DNA from: Symbiodinium natans
Lineage: Eukaryota; Sar; Dinophyceae; Suessiales; Symbiodiniaceae
Reading direction: 5' to 3'
Assembly: GCA_905221605.1 (NCBI GenBank)
Contig: CAJNDS010002179.1
Location: 670,001-734,000, forward strand
Length of the DNA: 64,000 bases
Position numbers and translations under genes: made by a program. Each line of letters starts with the position of its first letter. Position 1 is the stretch's first letter. A model generated the notes under the pieces. That model made no database searches. It saw only the letters and a list, made by a program, of their open reading frames with translations, and had not been told where the DNA came from. Below, in pieces: positions 22,636-33,186 of the stretch.

Positions 22636-24017
22636 GAAGCTCGCAGCACCAATAGTTGCAGCAAACCAGATGCGGTGCGGGGTCGGATGCTTGGTGCGCT
22701 ATGCACTTCTGGGGGTCCAATCCTTTTTTTATCCCCGCTTGTCTAGGATTTACGTAAGAACCAAAAATTTAAAGATTAGAATCCCTGTATTGCAATGATA
22801 AGGAAGACTATTTCATTTTTTTTGGGCGGGTGTTCTTAAGCAATTGTAGTAGTTATCAAGAGGAGGCCACCCTAGTCAGGAGGGTCTATGGTGTAGGTCT
22901 GAGCTCGGAGGTTGAAGTTCCTTGGGCCCTGCAAGCTTAGGGGCAACTGCATCCCCAGCATCAAGGAACCCTGTTGTGACCCAAAAGCCCCAAAACCCGT
23001 TTTGCATCCAGGCCTATGAGACGGCCGGGCACTGCCTAAACCCAAAAAACCCTACACCCAGCCAAGTGCAAGCAGGGAGCTGTCGTGCTGAGGCATGCTG
23101 CGATGGAGTTCAGAGGAAACATGCAAAGAAACGTCGCGCAAATCACTGTGTCCATGGCGCCGGGGGGGGGGGGGGGGGGGGGGGGGGCCGGGCGGTTAAA
23201 GGACCCAACCCTGAGATCAATGTGTGTTTGCCAAAGTAGGGGTATCCCGAATCTACCCCAACATAGCTACTTGTTATGGAAACCCCCAAAAGAGGGGAAC
23301 CCTTGTTTTCCGAAACCCTCATCTACGGTTTGATCAGAGGGCGGTCTTGGCCAAATATGGGTTCGGCTCAGCTCTGGGTGTTCAGCTCAAAAAATGTGCA
23401 GTGGAATTGAATGTGTGCGCATGATGCTCGGATGTCGGAAGTTGCGTGGTAGCGCGACAATGAAGCCCGCAGTTTTTGTCCATGATTCCATGGTATGAGC
23501 GGCTTGAGCCGGGAAGCTACGCCCAAAGTCTGATCCAGAATCCAACTTGCTCCGAGCAGTGCGTGCGCAGTAAAGAAATCTTCCGCAGCGGCTGGCATCT
23601 TTAAGATTTACATTCTTGGGAGCACTGCCAGAAAGGCAGTCGGGTACGCACGTGGAGTAATTAGGCATGGTGATTCAGAACGAAACATAGCAGCGGCGAC
23701 TCTCTGCTTAGCGCCTGCAGTAGGAAGACGTTACAGTAGCCCCGAGATCAAGGTGACACCCACCCACGCTGACGGGAACCTCAGCCGCAAGCGCGCCCAG
23801 GAAGCCCTGCAGTCCTTGGTGAATTGGCACCTAGATTTTGTCTCCAGAGTTCCGACGGCCTGCTTCAGGAACCAGCATAGGGCCTCTCAGCCTCTCGAAC
23901 TATCCTGTAGGAGACGTCATACAGGCGAAGAGCTGCGATCGAGCGAACTAGGTAAATTGAACGCTGCATACGTACAAACAATTTTTTGCACATGCATAAA
24001 TAAATCTAAATATAAAT

Positions 24018-24261
24018 ATGAATAGAAATAGAAATAGAAATAGAAATAGAAATAGAAATAGAAATAGAAATAGAAATAGAAATAGAAATAGAAATAGAAA
24101 TAGAAATAGAAATAGAAATAGAAATAAACAAATAAATATATATATATATATGTGTGTGTATGAGTGTGTATATATATATGTATATATCCATATACATATA
24201 TATATAGATATATACATATATGTATATTATGTATATATCTATATATGCATATGTATATATA

Positions 24262-24292
<31 letters not shown>
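24018..24292. repeat. AGAAAT microsatellite followed by an AT/GTAT tract
   Basis: About 18 units of AGAAAT (24018-24125), then alternating AT and GTAT. Asn-Arg, Phe-Leu and Ile-Ser frames across it are repeat translations. Confidence 0.95.
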
Positions 24293-24293
<1 letters not shown>

Positions 24294-24774
24294 CATCTAT
24301 GCATATGTATGTGGCAAAGGTGGGTGGATTGGTGGATGTACTGCTTTCTACCGGGGACTGGTTGATGGGCTGAGGAGTCCTCAGCCCGGAACCTACCCCC
24401 CCGAGCTAACCCTCAACTTTAAACCCCAAAACCGGCTTCGGGTCTCGGGTTTCGGGTTTACGGTTTCGGGTTTCCCCAAAACCCCAAGCCCTAAACCAAA
24501 AAGCATCGTGCTGAGGGGCTTCGGGACGTTTAGGGCGAAGAGGGCTGCAAGTGGGTGTTAGGGTTTTCTGTTAGGGTCCCCTATATCCGAAACCCCCCCC
24601 CCCAAAAAAAAAAAAAGGACCCGAATGTAGAGCACTACCCTAAACCCTAAACCCAAGTAGCAAAGCAACCATCGAAAGGCCCAGCGTCGCTCCGAGGAAG
24701 GGCGTCCTTGGAGGGCTCTCGGGAGTCTCGGACGATGGCTCCGGGTCTAGTCGCTCACACTCTCACAAGGCAGG

Positions 24775-24857
24775 GTTTAGGGTTTAGGGTTTAGGGTTTA
24801 GGGTTTAGGGTTTAGGGTTTAGGGTTTAGGGTTTAGGGTTTAGGGTTTAGGGTTTAG
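24775..24857. repeat. Interstitial telomeric array flanked by a 6-bp direct repeat
   Basis: About 12 perfect TTTAGGG units. GGCAGG occurs at 24769-24774 and again at 24858-24863. A related sequence near 43598-43645 has the same flanks joined without the array (CACAAGGCAGGCAAGGTC), so it looks like the unoccupied site. Confidence 0.85.
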
Positions 24858-25769
24858 GGCAGGCAAGGTCTGTTGGTCCAAATTTAGGGTTTATGGGAGA
24901 ACTTTCTTGCGGTTTAGGGCAAGCATTTTGTGGGTCGGCAGGAGCTATGACTGGGTTGGACCAACACGAGGAACTCGGGCCTGAGGCAAGGCGAATAGAC
25001 ACGTGGGAGAGGTGTATCCCAGAGCTCCCATGATTTAGCCGCCTCATCCGCCCCAGAGCGGCCCAAGGCCAGACCCGACCATCACTTCCCAGAAGTCAAT
25101 CACGAGCATCAGCTTCACCTTTCCAAAAGGCCGAGACGCGAATCATGAGAAAATATGTGGGCAGGGGCAGCTGATTCTTACAATGCACGTCGGCTTTCCG
25201 AGAAAGGGCAGCAGAAGGGGTGGCTGATATTGGCTGATGCTGATGATGCGTCAGTCGGGAAGGGGCAGTGATGCTCATGATGCCCAGCTGCCTGCCGAGA
25301 CCAGGCAGCTGACGGCGCAGCTGATTTCCAAGCGGCCGACGCGCATATGAGCATCTCAGCTGCGGCTTCTGAGACAGTAGCCACAAGCATCACAACCCCA
25401 AACTACCCGACATAAACCCAACGAATGAGGTTTGGAGTCCTGAGACCTGCTTGAGGAGCAAAAGCCCGGACACCAAAATTGCAAATCCAGACATACCACA
25501 GCCCGCAGCAAGCTATTGATCTCCGTGCCCATATAATGCCTCATGCCCTCCACAGATTTGGGGGTTTTCGAAAGTAAAGGACCCTTCAATATAGACCCCC
25601 AAATAGTAAGATTCTCTTAGAAGAAGGACCCCAATAAGGTACCCCTAAACCCTAAACCCTCAACCCCCCAGAAACCCCCTTTTGCAATCAATTCCAAGAT
25701 CCCGGCTTGGCTCGGCCGGGGCCTGCTCAATGCCCAACGCCTCGTGGCTTCCAAGCATGAAAGAGTGGG

Positions 25770-25885
25770 TTTAGGGTTTTTTTTTTGCCACCCGCTTAGC
25801 TGACCAAAGGTGTGGTTTAGGGTTTTTTTTTTGCCACCCGCCTAGCTGACACTCAGGCCACGTTGCAGGGACTAATACCGGCCAT
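25770..25885. repeat. Two copies of a TTTAGGG-led dispersed repeat with a T tract
   Basis: Pattern: TTTAGGG, a run of T, GCCACCCGCCTAGCTGA, CACTCAGGCCACGTTGCAG, GGACTAATACCGGC. The first copy here is truncated after TAGCTGACC. Other copies: 11939-12014, 20140-20195, 56560-56625; remnants near 4770, 26940, 39655 and 45075. Confidence 0.75.
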
Positions 25886-26082
25886 ACTGTTCATTCAAGT
25901 TCGAGGGCGCTTTTAAAGTTAGCGTAAAAAGGGACCATGTGGGGGAGAACGGAGTACTGAGTATCCCAAGTGCTCAAACAAAGAAATACACAAACCCAAA
26001 AACCAAAGAACCCCCAGAACTCCATCCCCCATGGTCTTGGAGGAGAAAGGTTTTGACGCCACCTCAAATGCGGCAGCGTGCA

Positions 26083-26751
26083 TCAGACCCGTGCAGTTGG
26101 CCCCCGGGAAATTCTCGCGCCCGAATACCAAGGCTTGTAAGGCAGGTGCGGTTTCCCGAGGGTGTCATTCATGGCTCGCACTGTGCTCCGCAGCACCACC
26201 GGCAGGCATGCCGGCTTCAAGCACAGCAGGGCTTCCAGTTGAAGTTCATCTTCAGCTGCAATCATCGCGCGCTGCCAGCATTCGACGACAAAGCTCGTAC
26301 AAATCTTTGGCTCCCTCCAAATGGTGGAGGGAACAATGCTTGCAGACTCCGTGCAGCAGCATGCAAAGCGACACCATGCCATCACTGCAGCAGAGTGTTC
26401 CCAATGAGAATCACGCATGGAGCAGAGCACCTGCTCCATCGTAGCCGGAAACAGAAAAGGGGCATGCCAAATCTCGCACTCGTAGACGTTGTCATCATGC
26501 GGAAACATCAGCGTGTCACCTACGAAGTGCCCCACCCGCCGCAGGCTGCAGTCCAGAATGGTCCAAGCGCTGAAGTTGCCCTGCTCCTCGGATGAAATCT
26601 CGAGGGTCGGGATGAAAGCCACCATGCCCCACAACTCCTCGCCCAAGTCGCGGCCATCCATGTAGAAAGGCTCGCCAGAAACTAGCATCACGTGATTGAA
26701 GAAGTGGTTGAGAACGCAGATAATATCACCGCAGCTAACCTTCACGGGCAT
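26083..26751 (-). CDS. Intronless SL-capped retrogene, unknown function
   Basis: An open frame of 222 residues, starting MPVKVSCGDIICVLNHFFN. A near-complete SL lies 58 bases upstream (26809-26829) and there are no introns, so this looks like a processed mRNA copied back into the genome. Composition is normal (Trp, Cys and His rich; many acidic residues), with a hydrophobic start and a Cys-rich middle (FACCCTES). No domain is recognised. The frame is intact, so it may be expressed. I start at the ATG at 26751 because the longer frame needs a non-ATG start. Confidence 0.6.
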   Translation of the reverse strand: MPVKVSCGDIICVLNHFFNHVMLVSGEPFYMDGRDLGEELWGMVAFIPTLEISSEEQGNFSAWTILDCSLRRVGHFVGDTLMFPHDDNVYECEIWHAPFLFPATMEQVLCSMRDSHWEHSAAVMAWCRFACCCTESASIVPSTIWREPKICTSFVVECWQRAMIAAEDELQLEALLCLKPACLPVVLRSTVRAMNDTLGKPHLPYKPWYSGARISRGPTARV

Positions 26752-26808
26752 GGCGAACACAAACCAAAGCTAAGCAAAGCCAAACCAATGTGCTGTAGAA
26801 CCAGATTG

Positions 26809-26829
26809 CTTGAGCCAAAATGGCTACGT
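26809..26829 (-). other. Near-intact genomic copy of the dinoflagellate spliced leader
   Basis: The minus strand reads ACGTAGCCATTTTGGCTCAA then G: one difference from the canonical 21-nt core CCGTAGCC... onward. It is followed by a 57-base leader and then the ATG of the retrogene. Immediately 5' is CCCTAAACA, the edge of the telomeric array at 26832-26950. It marks the 5' end of a reverse-transcribed mRNA. Confidence 0.9.
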
Positions 26830-26831
26830 TG

Positions 26832-26950
26832 TTTAGGGTTTAGGGTTTAGGGTTTAGGGTTTAGGGTTGGGTGTAGGGTGTAGGGTTTAGGGTTTGGGGT
26901 TTGGGGTTTGGGGTTTGGGGTTTAGGGTTTAGGGTTTAGGGTTTAGGGCT
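26832..26950. repeat. Interstitial telomeric array with a TTTGGGG block
   Basis: TTTAGGG units with GTGTAGGG variants and four TTTGGGG units, abutting the SL end of the retrogene. Confidence 0.9.
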
Positions 26951-28378
26951 TTTTGCCACTTGCCTAGCAGCCTCGCAACCACAGGGTTTAGGGTTTAGGG
27001 TGGTTTCGACGCTCACTCTCGCACAAGGCTGGCAAGGTCTTAAGGCCACTGGTCGGCAATTTAGAGATTCAGGCTCAGCTCAAACATAGGCCCGACATGC
27101 CCACCCACCGAGCATAAATCAAAACTAACAACAAAACCCAATCAGCTGCCTGGAATACTATGCAGTCGACGCCGTTTTTCTACCGAGGAGAAACCCCTCC
27201 CAAATCTCCAGCACTAAGACCCCCTCCCTCCACCATACAAAGGAGTAATTCAAGGTTTCGGGAGCATTGGCTCTTTGTGAGAAATACTTGCACACGGCCA
27301 ACCTCCCAAAATCACAGTAAAGGTCTTTGGCAGGCTTCATTTGCTCAATCGGTCCCAACAGGATGATAAGACTCCCAAAGAAGAGCCAAATTTAGAGAAC
27401 TGCCCAACTAAAGGGGGCAGCCCACACGCTGCGCCTGGCTGTGGACGCCACTGCATAGGAGCACTACCTGAGGGAGGATGCTGGCTAGTGGCTCCCCTTT
27501 TGGCGACCGCCTAGTAATTAAACCCCAGTATCCCTAAAGCTGCAGAACTCTCAGCTTTTAAGCTATGCTGCCCTTAAAACCTTAAAAACCTTAGCATAAT
27601 TCATCATTAGTTATTATAAGAATCGATAAGGGCACGGTAGCAAGGGCGGCATTCCCGTGCGAAGCTGCGGGTCCGAGGGATGGTTGGGGGTTTCGTCGCA
27701 CACCGCAGACAAGGCAAGGCTTCTGAGATTAGGCACATAGTCCAAAGTGAACTCGAAAAACTCGACCCCGCACCCAAATAACGATACGAGTTTAATCTCC
27801 CGTAATGTTGACTTCACATTAATGATTCCCGCTACAATTGTAAAATCCAGCTGCCGGAACACAATATTGTAACCCGCCACAATTGTAAAATCCAGCCCGG
27901 AATATTTTTCTAAAAGTGATCCCCCAGAGGCTCGCAGTAGAGGCTCACTTAGCCCACTGTGGTGGCACCGGGACAGCTAGACCTACCAGGATTTAGGCGA
28001 ACATTATTGAGGAGGCCCTGGCCGGAGAGATTGATCAATGAAGGGGGGGGGGGGGTTTATTAATGCGAAGTCAACATTACAAACAAAACAACACAATCGA
28101 GCTCACAAACAACAAGATTGAGTAACTATAGACTGTCAAATCGCCGAGGTTTTAGTTCCAGCGAATTCCGAAACTCCAAAGGCCAATCCCGTCGTGGAGT
28201 TTACGGTTCGGGTGCCGAAAAAGACGGATCTGCCGCAGACAAGTGGTAAATCCTACAACCCAGCTACGCCCTCCTTCTCCAGGCGTCCCGGCATCCAGCC
28301 CGTAAGCACGGGCACCTCTCACATCGTGCCAGACCTAGTGGCATCGTGCTGAAGGCTGACACTGAGGCAGACATCTGG
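26951..28378. other. Stretch without an assignable gene
   Basis: The minus-strand frame at 27614-27880 has Leu-rich spacing (LREIKLVSLFGCGVEFF, VPNLRSLAL) like a leucine-rich repeat, but it is isolated. An 18-base direct repeat, ACAATTGTAAAATCCAGC, occurs at about 27832 and 27879. Confidence 0.3.
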
Positions 28379-28488
28379 CTATACTCCCCTTAGAACCATA
28401 ATAGAAATAATATATTTAATATCCTCTTGGGTTTTATATAAACAAAAATACAAAATAATATTCCATAATATTCCCAAAGGGGATATAG
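28379..28488. mobile_element. Inverted-repeat element, family I
   Basis: CTATACTCCCCTTAGAACC at the left and CCCAAAGGGGATATAG at the right. It abuts the 3' side of the HAD-like remnant. Confidence 0.7.
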
Positions 28489-28499
28489 CTAGACCCATC

Positions 28500-29059
28500 A
28501 GAAACCCTGGTGCCCCCTGTTTGTTGCGCTGGCGTTCAACAGAGCTGAAGGCAGCCGCCGGTGCGTTTGCGGCCCTGCTTGCGGGCTTCTGGAGCTGCAG
28601 CGCCTCTTCACAGAACGTCTTGGACTCCGGCCGAATCACCGACCATGCAAATTCGGGCGCTCGCCGGAACGCCTTCCTGCATGCTCCGAGAAGTTCTGCC
28701 AAGGACGGTGAGGCACTAGGATATCATTCCTATCTCGCCTTGCTCCAAGCAGGACTTCTGAACCCCAACCTTACCGGGCTACCGAAAAAGCTCGGATCCG
28801 GGAGCTCGGCATCCCCCCGGGCCTCTTGAAGCCTTTGCAGCGCCAGGTCAAACACTGCCGGGTAGGGCCTCACAACGCGTTTTGTCGAACCACGAACCCT
28901 CAACTGAAGGCTTGCGGAATGTCGGTTAGAAAGCTTGCAGCAATCCCCCCGCCCCCCCATGCTAAGCCTCACCCGGCACACCCGTGGCCCCAGGTCATGT
29001 CTCACGTCTGCCTGCTCATGCTGTGGCTTGCTGATCCAGACTGCTATAGGCTGTTTCAA
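28500..29059 (-). pseudogene. HAD-type hydrolase remnant or unresolved exons
   Basis: The frame at 28832-28890 reads RPYPAVFDLALQRLQEARGD, resembling the lysine or proline-containing motif III region of HAD hydrolases (typically GKPxPxxxxxAL). The frame at about 28630-28660 reads RICMVGDSAGVQDV, matching motif IV (VGDSxxxD). The two lie in different frames, and the catalytic DxDxT motif was not found. Either unrecognised introns separate them or the gene is broken. HAD enzymes are mostly phosphatases, so a phosphatase fold is likely; the substrate is unknown. Confidence 0.4.
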
Positions 29060-29424
29060 CAGCAGGTGGGGTCCCCGGTCCGCTCACGCCCTTTCTCAGG
29101 AAAACTACATCACGCTTCATGCTGCTCTGCTTTGCCAAAGTCCCTGATTCCAAATCTGCCCCTGCAAAGGCCGGACACCATACGCATAAATCCCAGGCGA
29201 TATGCTAGTCTAGCTGCCTAGCTAGTCATGCATTCAACGGCAGCAACTGTCGAGCGCCAGACTTTCCGACGAAAAAGGCGTCCGGCCTCGGTGCAAAAAC
29301 AAATGTCGAGAAACTGCGGGCGCCCGCAAGCTGCCCACTAGCAATCCAAAATAAAGGCTTGATTGCTTGACAGGTATACAGATTGCTAAAAGCAAGTACT
29401 CGGATTGCAGCCTGCCCGGGCCAT

Positions 29425-29512
29425 AAACCCTAAACCCTAAACCCTAAACCCTAAACCCTAAACCCCTAAACCCTAAACCCCAAACACCCTAAACACCCTA
29501 AACCCTAAACCT
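29425..29512. repeat. Interstitial telomeric repeat (CCCTAAA)
   Basis: About 11 units, some stretched to CCCTAAACAC. Confidence 0.9.
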
Positions 29513-29635
29513 AGCCTCATAAACGCGATTGTCGCGCAAGTCTGGGCACCGGGACCCCCCCAGCTCCTTGTAGCGGCGAGCGAGCCTGGCATGGCTGGTT
29601 TTGGGACTCGTGGCGAGAGCGCAAAGCCACGGCTT

Positions 29636-29690
29636 AGGGTTTAGGGTTTAGGGTTTAGGGTTTAGGGTTTAGGGTTTAGGGTTTAGGGCT
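29636..29690. repeat. Interstitial telomeric repeat (TTTAGGG)
   Basis: Seven to eight perfect units, opposite in orientation to the array 130 bp away. Confidence 0.9.
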
Positions 29691-29839
29691 TATAATGGCT
29701 GAGACTCAGGGGTGCTGGGCAAGAGCGAAATGTCCTGAATGTCCTTAGGGGAGAACGATCTTCACTCCCGATGAAGGAAGATCAAGCGCCCCTGTTGCAG
29801 CAGGCTTGTTCAGTGAACAAGGCATCATCCAATCCTCTA

Positions 29840-29956
29840 CTTGGAGGTTCATGGGTAGTTATCAGTAAGTTATCTATGCATATATGGCAATTATGCTTAG
29901 AACCCCACTTAAATGTACTTACTTACCCCACGTGTAGCTACCCATGAACCCCCAAG
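29840..29956. mobile_element. MITE-like element, family B
   Basis: CTTGGAGGTTCATGGGTAGT and CTACCCATGAACCCCCAAG ends with TA on both sides. Confidence 0.8.
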
Positions 29957-30683
29957 TAACTCCTTACGCCTTGCACCAGACAGAGTCCGCCTTCCAGGCA
30001 TGGGGCTCGCCACACCGTCAGGGCGCACGACGTCGGGGTTGGCCACCTCTGAACACCCCTTGTATCCCTAAGGCCCTACTTGGAGGTTCAAGGCACTTAT
30101 TAACCACTTACAACTGTATCATAACCCACTTATAAGCCCCTTAAGGCCCTTGAGTGTTATAAGTAAAGTAGGTTTCCCATAGCTGGAGCTTGCCGCCAGT
30201 ACAGGCTCCCCCCACTGGACATCGGAACTTCCCGACGTGTGCTTGGTTGCTGGCCAGCATTGGGACCTGGCTGCTAGACAGGCTGACGTGGGCTTAAGCT
30301 GGCTGGCTGCTTCTTTGAGGGAATGGGTACCTGTTTCATCCCTTAAAAGGGTATACATAGGGCCCTAATTCCCTCATTTCCTACTCAGAACGAGGGGCAA
30401 GGGTCAGGCATGCGGATTCAGATGCCATGAGAGCTTCTGGCATGAGCAAATGAGAGAGCCATGTGGAGCCGCTAAGCTCGCCTTTAACATGTGGGGGGGT
30501 TCCCAAAACTAGGGGTACCTTCTTGGGGTCCTTATTATATGGAGATCCTACTATTTGGGGGTCTATACTATGTCGTGAAGCCCCATGTGTGCTCTTTCGG
30601 TCAGCCACCTGAGCTGCAGTGAGCTAACCAGGCAAGCACAGAAGCCATGAGGCACGTATGACTGCAGCTGGAAGCAATGCCTA

Positions 30684-30821
30684 CTTGGAGGTTCATGGTA
30701 CTTACTAACCAATTACAACTGTACTTTGAACCCACTTATAAGCCCCTTAAGTGCCGTTATAATGGGGTTATATTAGGGTTATAAGCACAGTTAGTATTGG
30801 GTTGTACCCTGAACCTCCAAG
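30684..30821. mobile_element. MITE-like element, family B
   Basis: CTTGGAGGTTCATGG and CCTGAACCTCCAAG ends. The interior shares CCACTTATAAGCCCCTTAAG with the degraded copy at 30079. Confidence 0.75.
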
Positions 30822-31755
30822 TGTGCCAACCGGAGGGAGTCCCTTGTTGCATATTCTGAATTCACCGAGCTGTGCAACCCAACAGCTCATTGTTCTGCGA
30901 AACTTGCGATCTCCATGCCAAAGATTATGAGTATACGGGCTCTTCAGGTAAGTACCCCAATGTTCCCTCATACTCCTCTTAGTGCGCCCCAAGGCTCCAA
31001 AAGCTTACCTTACCCAGCCCTTAAGCACCTTATGGAAAGAATGCAAAAACAACAAAAACAACATCAAAAACATCAAACAGCAAAACCCTAAACCTCAAAC
31101 CCTACAGCCCTGACTCGACTGCGGAGCTCACCTTTCGAGCTGCTGCCGCCTTCAGCGGCGCGTCAAAGTCCTGCAGGAGCACAGGAAATTTGAGCTCGAA
31201 ACAAACTCTGAGTCAGTGTGCTAGTCAGTGTGCTGACTTGCAGACCACGACGCGAATTTTTTCCTTTTGTTACGAGGCGATTGGTGGAGCACAGGCTTCT
31301 CTTGCCAAGTGCCCTAAACCCTAAACCCTAAACCCTAGGTTCTTGCAAGAAACAACAAACAGCCTGAGCATGAGCGGCCACGAGCTTACGGGTCGAGATG
31401 GCTTTGCGGCGATTTCGAGGTCCGAGCAAGCTTCATATAAAATGTAAAACAACAGAAACACTAAGAACAGGAACGCGAACAATATAACATTTTGAAAACA
31501 TGCAAGGTTAGAATGAATGTAGAGCGTCCTCCATCTGGCAGGCTCGCGCCTGACCGTGGAAACTGCAGGATTTTTCAGTTCTGTGTAATTAGGTAAAGTG
31601 GCTCAATGGTTCGCAGAGCTCAGCAAACTGCAGGTCCTCTTTCTGTGGGCCGGGCCGTCTCGGGCATCGTTGATACATGCGTTTTGTGTCAACTACGTCA
31701 ATTCAATTCACCGCTCCCTACGTCCACACATTCTGCCTGGTGCTGCTTACTGACT

Positions 31756-33186
31756 TCAAGGGAGTTCGAGGCTCTCCAAGGCAACGCAGTCCTCAAAGGC
31801 ATGTGGCCCGATGCTGGTCACAGACCCGGCAATTTCCACATGTTGCAAAACACTGCATTTCCTGAAGGCATTGTCTCCGATGCTGATGATGGAGTTGGGG
31901 ATCTTGATGCTTTCCAAAGCAATGCACTCTTCAAAAGCTCCCTGGCCGATTCTGGCCTCTGATGCGACAATCCTGGAGGTCATTCGCTCCGCAGCGAACT
32001 CCACGTGTTTCAACGCACTACACATCCTAAAGGCGCTGTCCCCAATGTTGACGCTGAAGCTTGGGATCCTAATGCTCTCCAAAGCAAGGCATCCCTCAAA
32101 GGCCTTCTTCCCAATGCTGACCACTGGCTCGCCAATCTCCACACGTTTCAGGGAACTGCATCTCCTGAAGGCAGAGTCCGTGATGTTGACCACGGAGTTC
32201 GGAATCCGGACGCTCTCCAAGGCAATACAGCCTGCAAAGGCATCCCACCCAATCACGGCGAGCGAACGGGAAGTGCTGATGATGTCGACGCTCTCCAAAG
32301 CAACGCACTCTTTGAATGCAAACGGCCCAAGGGTCACCGACCCATCAATCGCCACATGCTTCAAGGAACTGCACTTCGCGAAGGCTGAGTGCCCGACGTC
32401 GATGATGGAGTTGGGAATCTTGATGCTTTCCAGCCCGCTACAGCCCGCAAAGGCACCATACTCAATACTGAGGCTGCAGCCGGGGCAGCCCACGAACTCG
32501 ATGCCCTCCAAAGAAACGCAGTCCTCAAAGGCACGTGGCCCAATGCTGGTCACAGACTCGGCAACCTCCACACGTTTCAAAGAACTGCATTTCCTGAAGG
32601 CACCGTCCCCGATGCTGACTACGGAAGTGGGAATGCCGAGGCCTTTCAGAGCAATGCATCCCTCAAAGGCACTCTTCCCAATGCTCACCACTGACTCGCC
32701 CATCTCCACACGTTTCAGGGAACTGCATTGCATGAAGGCAAAGTCCATGATATGGACGACGGAGTTCGGAATCGTGACACTCTCCAACGCGAGGCAGTCT
32801 GCGAATGCATTGCAGCCAATCTTGGTGACCGAACTCGGGATCTCTACTCCCAGTAGGGCATGACTGCCGTGAAACGCAGACTCACCCTCGGTTGTCCCCT
32901 GAGGGATTTCCACGAACACCAACTCCCCACCTGCGCCCTTCGGCCAGGCCGATACTTCAATGACGTTCCTGAATCGGACCAAGGTGAAGACCTGAGGAGA
33001 CCAGACTTTGCTGCTGGGCTCCAGAACCTCCGCGGATTCCGTGGCCAAACTTGAGCGGTAACCGGCCGGCATCCTCAGCGCCTCCTGGTCCAAAATCTGG
33101 GCTACGGTGGTGCCAGGATCTACCTCAATGTCTCTGCGCGATCCGTCGGGACCTCGAACGCTGACGGTGATCGGCGCATTCCCCAT
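31756..33186 (-). CDS. BspA-type leucine-rich repeat protein, intronless
   Basis: A 476-residue frame starting MGNAPITVSVRGPDG. Residues 5-70 look like a small ubiquitin-like or signalling-type domain (IEVDPGTTVAQILDQEAL). From about residue 95 to the end there are about 15 repeats of roughly 23 residues with the LRR_5 pattern (for example VVSIGKSAFEGCIALK, IGDGAFRKCSSLKRVE). Such repeats form a curved scaffold for protein binding and are abundant in protists. There is no signal peptide or membrane segment. It has no intron although its neighbours are dense with them, so it may be a retrocopy, although no SL is visible upstream. The start at 33186 is preferred over an in-frame upstream Met. 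The end coincides with sequence like the start of the PPR intron at 50589 (CCCTTGA...GTAAGCAG), so more repeats could follow in a further exon. Confidence 0.85.
   Translation of the reverse strand: MGNAPITVSVRGPDGSRRDIEVDPGTTVAQILDQEALRMPAGYRSSLATESAEVLEPSSKVWSPQVFTLVRFRNVIEVSAWPKGAGGELVFVEIPQGTTEGESAFHGSHALLGVEIPSSVTKIGCNAFADCLALESVTIPNSVVHIMDFAFMQCSSLKRVEMGESVVSIGKSAFEGCIALKGLGIPTSVVSIGDGAFRKCSSLKRVEVAESVTSIGPRAFEDCVSLEGIEFVGCPGCSLSIEYGAFAGCSGLESIKIPNSIIDVGHSAFAKCSSLKHVAIDGSVTLGPFAFKECVALESVDIISTSRSLAVIGWDAFAGCIALESVRIPNSVVNITDSAFRRCSSLKRVEIGEPVVSIGKKAFEGCLALESIRIPSFSVNIGDSAFRMCSALKHVEFAAERMTSRIVASEARIGQGAFEECIALESIKIPNSIISIGDNAFRKCSVLQHVEIAGSVTSIGPHAFEDCVALESLELP

Larger units (their letters stand above)
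20567..26082. other. Repeat-rich stretch upstream of the DGAT2-like gene
   Basis: N-terminal DGAT2 exons should lie here, but I could not recognise them; the frame continuing upstream of 20566 (ADIWLARCVRPE) may be part of one. Contents: ITS, elements of families C, E, F, H and K, microsatellites and a poly-G tract (23161-23187). A coding-like plus-strand frame at 23753-23960 (RKRAQEALQSLVNWHLDFVS) is unassigned. Confidence 0.4.
29060..31755. other. Repeat-rich stretch with three family B elements
   Basis: ITS at 29425-29510 and 29636-29690; family B at 29840-29956, a degraded copy at 30079-30170, and 30684-30821; family E at 30488-30588; ITS units near 31310. No convincing coding sequence. 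Confidence 0.45.

Noticed and set aside
31811-32863. Long plus-strand frame of 350 residues
   Set aside because: Antisense shadow of the BspA-type LRR repeats, which keep the opposite strand open.
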